In this document: piece after piece, positions 30,053 through 34,604 of the stretch
Position numbering within the stretch: position 1 is the stretch's first letter
Layout: each line of letters opens with the position of its first letter
NCBI GenBank assembly: GCA_947589555.1
Contig: CANQAZ010000010.1
Location: 1 to 34,604, forward strand
Length of the DNA stretch: 34,604 bases
Direction of reading: 5' to 3'
DNA from: an uncultured Clostridia bacterium
Lineage (GTDB): Bacteria; Bacillota; Clostridia; Christensenellales; Borkfalkiaceae
The notes under the pieces: generated by a model
Database searches by the model: none
What the model was told of the DNA's origin: nothing
The model's input: only the letters and a program-made list of their open reading frames with translations
Program-made: the position numbers and the translations under genes

Positions 30053-30502
30053 ATGAAAATCTATACGATTGGATTTACACAAAAAAGCGCCGAGACATTT
30101 TTCGGATTACTGAAAGAAAACGGCGTTAAAACGCTCATCGATGTTCGGCTCAACAACACGTCCCAACTTGCCGCTTTTGCCAAAGGGGACGACTTAAAGT
30201 ATTTCCTCTACGCGATCGCGGAGATCGGGTATATACACGACACTATGCTTGCACCGACGGAGGATCTTCTCAAACGCTATAAAAAAGGAGAAACGTCGTG
30301 GGAAGGGTACGAGATCGAATTCAAAGACATCATGAGGGCGCGGAACATCAAGGAGCATATTCAGACGTATGCGGACATTGCGGCGCCGGTGTGCCTCCTG
30401 TGCTCCGAAGCAACGCCCGAACATTGCCACCGCCGCCTCGTTGCCGATATTTTTGCCGAGGTGTTTCCACACAGCGAGATCGTTCACCTCGGAACGAAAT
30501 AA
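30053..30502 (+). CDS. DUF488 protein, compact paralogue
   Basis: 149 residues. YTIGFTQKSAETFF, LIDVRLNNTSQ, YIHDTMLAPTEDLL and CLLCSEATPEHCHRR are clear DUF488 signatures. It starts one base after the stop of the first copy, with AGGAGG inside the end of that gene, so the two are co-translated. The two copies are diverged (DVRSVPRS against DVRLNNTS), suggesting different jobs rather than a recent duplication. No clear terminator follows. Confidence 0.88.
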   Translation: MKIYTIGFTQKSAETFFGLLKENGVKTLIDVRLNNTSQLAAFAKGDDLKYFLYAIAEIGYIHDTMLAPTEDLLKRYKKGETSWEGYEIEFKDIMRARNIKEHIQTYADIAAPVCLLCSEATPEHCHRRLVADIFAEVFPHSEIVHLGTK

Positions 30503-30665
30503 TGTTTGCGATATGTTTGATATGCGCGCATTGCCCCGCCCGTCGTCCCGTTTCGATCTTTCTTTTTCGAAAGCGTACAGGGGTAATGTTGGCGGTAGAA
30601 TAATGGGAATGAACAGCGACTAATTTTGGAAACATTTCGGAATCAGTTGCTATTTTATTATTCCA

Positions 30666-31110
30666 AAGCGGCTCGAAAAATTTGTGTCTTTCCACAAAAG
30701 TCCGCTTGTCATTAAGGGACAGCGGCAATGCGGCAAGACTTTTTCGGCCAGAGCATTTGCGGAGGGACACTACAAGCACATCATCTATTTGAACTTCCAA
30801 ATCCCAACAGCATTTTCATTTTTAACGGCTCGCCGGAAGTGGACGATTTCATCATCATGATGCCGGCACCCCTCGGCAAAAAGGGCTACGATAAGTAACT
30901 GAAGTTCGTTCTCATGGCCCTACGCAACAAGATGTAGGAGTTGATTTGGAATACACGGTCGTCGGCGGAAGGCTCGAGATGGTGCAGAAGATTGTCGACG
31001 CCAAGCAGATGAATGCCGTTTTGACGCTCCAACGGGGTATTATTTGTTACTACAAAGTCGATGGGGTAGATCAAATACCGACGATTTCGCTGTATCTTGG
31101 GTTTTGCTGA
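30666..31110 (+). pseudogene. Decayed ATPase with DUF4143-type C-terminus
   Basis: Pieces of one ATPase family in three frames. Frame one from 30666: SPLVIKGQRQCGKTFSARAF, with Walker A GQRQCGKT, then HYKHIIYLNF. A frameshift near 30800 leads to frame two (30803-30898): NGSPEVDDFIIMM then PLGKKGYDK and stop. Next, CTGAAG..: LKFVLMALRNKM, in-frame TAG at 30935, then another shift to EYTVVGGRLEMVQ and AVLTLQRGII, ending at 31110. These match, in order, parts of the AAA-type proteins that carry DUF4143, with the Walker B block and other segments missing. The gene is therefore dead by at least two frameshifts, one stop and internal deletions. Boundaries are approximate. Confidence 0.75.
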
Positions 31111-31172
31111 TGGAACATTAGGACAGTGGACCAGAGAATTAAAAAATGCCGTAAAAAATAAAAAATATTTTT

Positions 31173-31201
31173 CCAAACATGATCACTACTGCCATGTTTG
31201 G
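31173..31201. repeat. Inverted repeat upstream of the hsdR region
   Basis: CCAAACATG (31173-31181) and CATGTTTGG (31193-31201), perfect 9-bp arms with an 11-base loop. The right arm runs into three ATGTT/GTTAT direct motifs (31195-31232) and an extended -10-like TGTTATAAT (31216-31224). It could be an operator or the scar of a mobile element. Confidence 0.55.
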
Positions 31202-31215
31202 TATGTTATTTGGCA

Positions 31216-31296
31216 TGTTATAATGAGGTTATCATAGGAGGCAATCTGGGCATTTTCGATTGGTTTTTCGGCGGCACGAACGTTGAGGGCGAGTAA
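31216..31296 (+). other. Possible promoter and remnant gene start
   Basis: TGTTATAAT (31216-31224) is followed by AGGAGG (31236-31241) and then a 16-codon frame from a CTG at 31246 (LGIFDWFFGGTNVEGE, stop at 31294). The start resembles the first residues of many small MGxFDxxFG proteins, so this may be the truncated 5' end of a lost gene. A non-standard start codon and the tiny size keep confidence low. The rest of 30503-31446 outside the ATPase remnant shows no gene. Confidence 0.3.
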
Positions 31297-31373
31297 TTTT
31301 TCTCGGAACGGAATTTTCTCCTGCGTGGATAACAAAAATATCCGCTTTTTGGTAGCCGAGCGGGAGAGAAATG

Positions 31374-31382
31374 TGTTATAAT
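31374..31382 (+). promoter_or_regulatory. Extended -10 promoter candidate of hsdR
   Basis: TGTTATAAT at 31374-31382 carries the TG extension plus a perfect TATAAT; no good -35 box is present at 17 bases. It would give a leader of about 57 bases. Confidence 0.5.
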
Positions 31383-31446
31383 ATACCTGCCAACTTCCGA
31401 TAATATAAAATTATGGGAATATAAATGAATCACGAAAGGTTGAATT

Positions 31447-33810
31447 ATGAGCATGCTTGATAAAAAACAAATGACAGAAGAAGACATTAAGTTAAATTAT
31501 ATCACTCCTGCTATTTTGGCAAAGGGCTGGAAAGACAAAATAACCATGGAGACTAAGGTTCAGTTTACAGACGGTAAAGTGAATTTGCGTGGCAATTTGG
31601 TCAGCCGTGAGTCTCCGAAAAAAGCGGACTATGTACTCTTTTTCAACAAGAATTATCCCATTGCTGTTATAGAAGCCAAAGACAATAACCACAGCGTGTC
31701 TTTCGGGATGCAACAGGCAAAAGATTATGCAAAAATGTTGGATGTACCGTTTGCATACAGTTCTAACGGCGATGCTTTTCAAGAATTTGACTTTCTTATT
31801 GGAATTGAAAGAGAAATTGCGTTAGATGATTTTCCTTCACCCGAAGAACTTTATGTCCGTTATCAAAGTGAAATCAATGGCGGGCAAGGTTTATCCGAAG
31901 CAGAATATGCTCTCATCAATCAGCCCTATTACACTAGCCAAAACACATATCCGCCGAGATATTATCAGCGGATTGCGGTTAATCGCACCATAGAAGCGAT
32001 TGCAAAAGGGCAACAACGTATCCTTCTTGTTATGGCAACCGGAACGGGAAAAACCTATACGGCTTTTCAAATCGTTTACCGCTTATTGCAAAGCGGTATG
32101 AAACAGAAAATTCTTTATCTTGCAGACCGAAACAATCTCGTCGATCAGACTATCAACGGGGATTTTAAACCCCTTGAAAAGGTGATACATAAAATCAATT
32201 TTGCAAAAGACGATAAAACGACCATCACTTCGCACCAGGTTTACTTTTCTCTCTATCAACAATTGGTGGGGAATAAGGCAACGGAAGAAGAGACGGATGA
32301 AGAAACGCTTGCGCACTATAAACAACTGTTTGATAAAGATTTCTTTGACCTCGTTATTGTGGACGAGTGTCACCGCGGTAGCGCCAAAGAAGAAAGCCGC
32401 TGGCGTAAAGTGCTGGAATATTTTTCATCGGCAACCCAAATCGGCATGACGGCAACGCCGAAAGAAACGAGTTATATTTCCAATATCGATTATTTTGGCG
32501 ATCCGATTTACAGATACAGCCTGAAGGAGGGAATTGATGACGGCTTCCTTGCGCCGTTTAAGGTGATCCGCATTAAAACCGATATCGACGACGAATGGCG
32601 CCCTCGTAAAGGCCAATGCGATATTTACGGCTACGAAATTGAGGATCGCATTTATAATAACAGCGATTATGATTACAATATCATCCTTCAGGATAGGATT
32701 GATATGGTCGCAAACGAGATAACCAACTATCTCAGAGCAACCGATCGAATGGCAAAGACCATCGTATTCTGCGCTACGGAAGACGCGGCGGAGCGTATGC
32801 GCATTGCCTTGACCAAATTGAATGCGGACATGTGCGCAAAAGATCCGGACTACATTGTCCGCATTACCGGTAGTGATGATTACGGAAAGAATAAGTTGAA
32901 ATATTTTATTTCCGTTTCGGCAAAATTCCCGGCGATTGCTACAACATCAAAACTTCTTTCTACCGGTGTCGATTGCAAAATGGCTAAATTGATTGTAATT
33001 GACGAAATGATTGGTTCTATGACGGAGTTTAAGCAAATCATCGGTCGCGGAACGAGGCTTTGTTGGGAAGACGGGAAAACGCATTTCGTTATTATGGATT
33101 TCCGTGGCGTTACTCGTCTGTTCGCAGATCCTGATTGGGACGGACCGGTTGAGCAGGATGAGGAATTTCATCATATCGAGCCCCAAAATCCGACAGGTGG
33201 TGACGATATAATGCCTCCTCCGCCAACAGAACCAAAGCACAAGTATGTCGTAGACAGTAGAGGCTGTAAAGTGTCTGTCTTACAAAAAATAGTTGCGGTA
33301 TACGATATAGACGGAAAACTCCTGCGGCAAGAAAGCATCATCGATTACACAAAAGCAAATATATACAGCGAGTTTTCTTCACTCAGTAACTTTATTTTGC
33401 AGTGGTCGTCCGAAGAGAAAAAAGCAAAAATTCAGGAGTTATTTCTTGAACGCGGGATAGATTTAGAGCAGATTAAAGCGGATGAAGGTATGAGCGATAT
33501 AGACGATTACGATTTTATTTGCCATATCGCCTTTGACCAGAAACCCTTAACACGGCGGGAACGTGCGGAAAACGTAAAAAAACGCAACATCTTTGCAAAA
33601 TACGGTGATGCCGCACGCGCAGTTCTCGAAGCGTTGCTGGAAAAATATGCGGATAGCGGTATCTATGAAATCGAAGACATGGACATTTTGAAACTTGACC
33701 CGTTTGTCAAATTCGGAAAACCTGCGAAAATTGCCCAACTTTTCGGCGGCCGAGAAGGTTACATACGGGCAGTCAGAGAACTTGAAAACGAAATTTATAA
33801 GGCGGCATAA
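31447..33810 (+). CDS. hsdR: Type I restriction enzyme R subunit
   Basis: 787 residues. DNA translocase/nuclease subunit of a type I restriction system. N-terminal nuclease motif: Asp61 in KADYVLFF and Glu76-x-Lys78 in VIEAK. Superfamily 2 helicase core: Walker A ATGTGKT (197-203), DECH (306-309), TATP (335-338), and the motif VI region QIIGRGTRL. The C-terminal EcoEI-type R domain is present and the frame is intact to the end. GAAAGG lies seven bases before the ATG. It is more AT-rich than the core genes. The partner hsdM directly downstream is broken, so as it stands it cannot make a functional complex from this locus. Confidence 0.95.
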   Translation: MSMLDKKQMTEEDIKLNYITPAILAKGWKDKITMETKVQFTDGKVNLRGNLVSRESPKKADYVLFFNKNYPIAVIEAKDNNHSVSFGMQQAKDYAKMLDVPFAYSSNGDAFQEFDFLIGIEREIALDDFPSPEELYVRYQSEINGGQGLSEAEYALINQPYYTSQNTYPPRYYQRIAVNRTIEAIAKGQQRILLVMATGTGKTYTAFQIVYRLLQSGMKQKILYLADRNNLVDQTINGDFKPLEKVIHKINFAKDDKTTITSHQVYFSLYQQLVGNKATEEETDEETLAHYKQLFDKDFFDLVIVDECHRGSAKEESRWRKVLEYFSSATQIGMTATPKETSYISNIDYFGDPIYRYSLKEGIDDGFLAPFKVIRIKTDIDDEWRPRKGQCDIYGYEIEDRIYNNSDYDYNIILQDRIDMVANEITNYLRATDRMAKTIVFCATEDAAERMRIALTKLNADMCAKDPDYIVRITGSDDYGKNKLKYFISVSAKFPAIATTSKLLSTGVDCKMAKLIVIDEMIGSMTEFKQIIGRGTRLCWEDGKTHFVIMDFRGVTRLFADPDWDGPVEQDEEFHHIEPQNPTGGDDIMPPPPTEPKHKYVVDSRGCKVSVLQKIVAVYDIDGKLLRQESIIDYTKANIYSEFSSLSNFILQWSSEEKKAKIQELFLERGIDLEQIKADEGMSDIDDYDFICHIAFDQKPLTRRERAENVKKRNIFAKYGDAARAVLEALLEKYADSGIYEIEDMDILKLDPFVKFGKPAKIAQLFGGREGYIRAVRELENEIYKAA

Positions 33811-33813
33811 GAT

Positions 33814-33957
33814 ATGAGTAATATTTCAGGATTTATAAAGAGATTGCGCGATATTATGCGCAACGATGCGGGCATCAACGGCGATGCGCAGAGGATTGAG
33901 CAAATCGCGTGGCTTTTATTCTTATGGTCAAAAGATACATCCTTTGTGCCTATGTAG
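33814..33957 (+). pseudogene. hsdM: Truncated 5' end of hsdM (type I methyltransferase subunit)
   Basis: Starts three bases after the hsdR stop. The first 37 residues match the N-terminal helical domain of HsdM: ISGFIKRLRDIMRNDAGING then DAQRIEQIAWLLFL. From residue 38 the frame reads WSKDTSFVPM and stops, and this part is the antisense of an hsdS fragment. The breakpoint lies at about 33921-33925. The whole catalytic methyltransferase domain is absent. Confidence 0.85.
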
Positions 33958-34150
33958 TTGTATCCGACGGGCTGACCGAAGTATTTTTTTTGCTTTTCTT
34001 GCTCGTTAATGCTGTTGCCTGTAAATATATCCGCAATATCGGAAAAATGGCAGATGCTCCAATTTGCGGGCAAATCAAAGTCGATTTCGTCGGTTATGTC
34101 CTTGATTTCGTTTCCGATCTTCTCATAATGGCGATTATACCGACGAAAAT
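33922..34150 (-). pseudogene. hsdS: Inverted fragment of hsdS (type I specificity subunit)
   Basis: On the minus strand, reading from about 34150 down: RRYNRHYEKIGNEIKDITDE, then a DLPANW segment, then DIADIFTGNSINE..., GYNYIGTKDVSFDHK. This is the linker and start of a target-recognition domain as seen in many HsdS proteins. It is cut off at about 33922 by the junction with hsdM, and in the other direction the reading frame is lost upstream of RRYN (a stop four codons before, or a one-base shift). It has no start codon context and is a fragment, opposite in orientation to hsdR and hsdM. Confidence 0.8.
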
Positions 34151-34354
34151 TAGGATATGTTCTTCAACTGATCGTGTCGAGAATGGCAAAACAAACGTAT
34201 TTAACAACAACACAAACAGATGGCTTGTTTCAAAATGCGAAATAGAGGATATAAGCAAAGAAAACGCAGTTTTGTATGAAAATACTTTGTAAACAGACGA
34301 ACAAAAAGCAATGTAAAATGAAAGCGATGTAAAATGATAGATGGCGCGTCATTC
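34151..34354. other. Intergenic remainder between hsdS fragment and spoIIID
   Basis: The plus-strand frame ending at 34292 spans the rearrangement junction and is not a credible gene. I recognise nothing in 34160-34300. A 14-base direct repeat GCRATGTAAAATGA occurs at 34308-34321 and 34324-34337 (16-base period), just upstream of the spoIIID promoter region. Confidence 0.4.
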
Positions 34355-34384
34355 GTACTAATTCGCCCTTATTCGGCATAGATT
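34355..34384 (+). promoter_or_regulatory. SigE-like promoter candidate of spoIIID
   Basis: CATAGATT at 34377-34384 resembles the mother-cell sigma E -10 element (CATAnnnT). About 14 bases upstream lies GTACTAAT, a loose match to a sigma E -35. spoIIID is a sigma E target in Bacillus subtilis, which makes the match more meaningful. Confidence 0.4.
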
Positions 34385-34416
34385 AGAGTATCTTTTGTCG
34401 AACGGAGGGCTTTTTT

Positions 34417-34604
34417 GTGGATAGCGAAATCGAAGAACGCGCAAGAAAAAACGCAGAATATATCATTGAAACGGGATGCACGGTGCGCACTTGTGCGCAA
34501 CACCTCGGCGCCAGCAAATCTACCGTGCATAAAGACGTCACCGAGCGCATTCGGTGGATGGACATTGAACTTTACGAAAAGGTGAAGCGCGTTTTGGACG
34601 TCAA
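34417..34604 (+). CDS. spoIIID: Stage III sporulation transcriptional regulator SpoIIID (partial)
   Basis: The first 62 codons are in the window and the gene runs off the right edge. GTG start preceded by GGAGGG at 34404-34409. The sequence contains ARKNAEYIIETGCTVRTCAQ followed by HLGASKSTVHKDVTERI, the SpoIIID helix-turn-helix, and continues with ELYEKVKRVLDV as in the family. It is a small mother-cell DNA-binding regulator acting between sigma E and sigma K. Its presence indicates a spore-forming lineage. Confidence 0.93.
   Translation, partial: MDSEIEERARKNAEYIIETGCTVRTCAQHLGASKSTVHKDVTERIRWMDIELYEKVKRVLDV

Noticed and set aside
30348..30800. 150-codon minus-strand frame over the second DUF488 gene end and the ATPase relic
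   Set aside because: No start context; the plus strand shows protein-family matches in this interval.
33795..34073. Minus-strand frame starting at the ATG-like Met before PANW taken as a complete small gene
   Set aside because: Homology to HsdS continues upstream of that codon (HYEKIGNEIKDITDE) and ends abruptly at the hsdM junction, so it is a fragment and not an independent gene.
33909..34292. 127-codon plus-strand frame
   Set aside because: It runs antisense through the hsdS fragment and crosses the rearrangement junction; no ribosome-binding site.

Overview
The window looks like the chromosome of an anaerobic, spore-forming, fairly GC-rich clostridial bacterium (Bacillota). The basis is a three-subunit [FeFe]-hydrogenase operon, a SpoIIID gene at the right edge, consensus SigA-type promoters with strong Shine-Dalgarno sites, and the lepA...hemW neighbourhood typical of Firmicutes. 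The species cannot be named from sequence alone.

Layout. 1-0.9 kb: repeat-rich intergenic DNA and one small membrane protein. 0.9-5.1 kb: hydC-hydB-hydA on the minus strand, an NAD-linked, probably electron-bifurcating hydrogenase, with a clear promoter and terminator. 5.2-7.6 kb: glgP (glycogen phosphorylase), divergent from hydC. 7.7-9.7 kb: an XRE-type membrane protein and a glycerophosphodiester phosphodiesterase on the minus strand. 9.8-15.0 kb: lepA, a DUF4062-like/TPR protein, an alkyltransferase-like protein and hemW as one tightly packed plus-strand unit. 15.2-17.7 kb: a membrane-anchored permuted NlpC/P60-like protein, a lipoprotein and a small membrane protein. 17.6-21.6 kb: guaB, a Sel1-repeat protein and guaA (guanine nucleotide synthesis). 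21.6-23.4 kb: an AT-rich AIPR-family gene with an Mrr-like nuclease motif. 23.5-28.1 kb: a type IIA topoisomerase pair (parE/parC-like). 28.2-34.3 kb: an accessory, defence-like region with a DuOB-like protein plus two DUF488 proteins, a decayed DUF4143-type ATPase, an intact type I restriction subunit hsdR, a truncated hsdM and an inverted hsdS fragment. 34.4 kb to end: the start of spoIIID.

The housekeeping parts are ordinary. The interest lies in four insertions of defence-like genes among core genes: DUF4062-TPR between lepA and hemW, AIPR between guaA and parE, the DuOB/DUF488 trio after parC, and the rearranged type I restriction locus. Two related palindromic elements sharing AATAAC-N4-GTTATATAA also stand out; each lies between convergent genes. 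Family assignments rest on motifs read by eye; no database search was possible.
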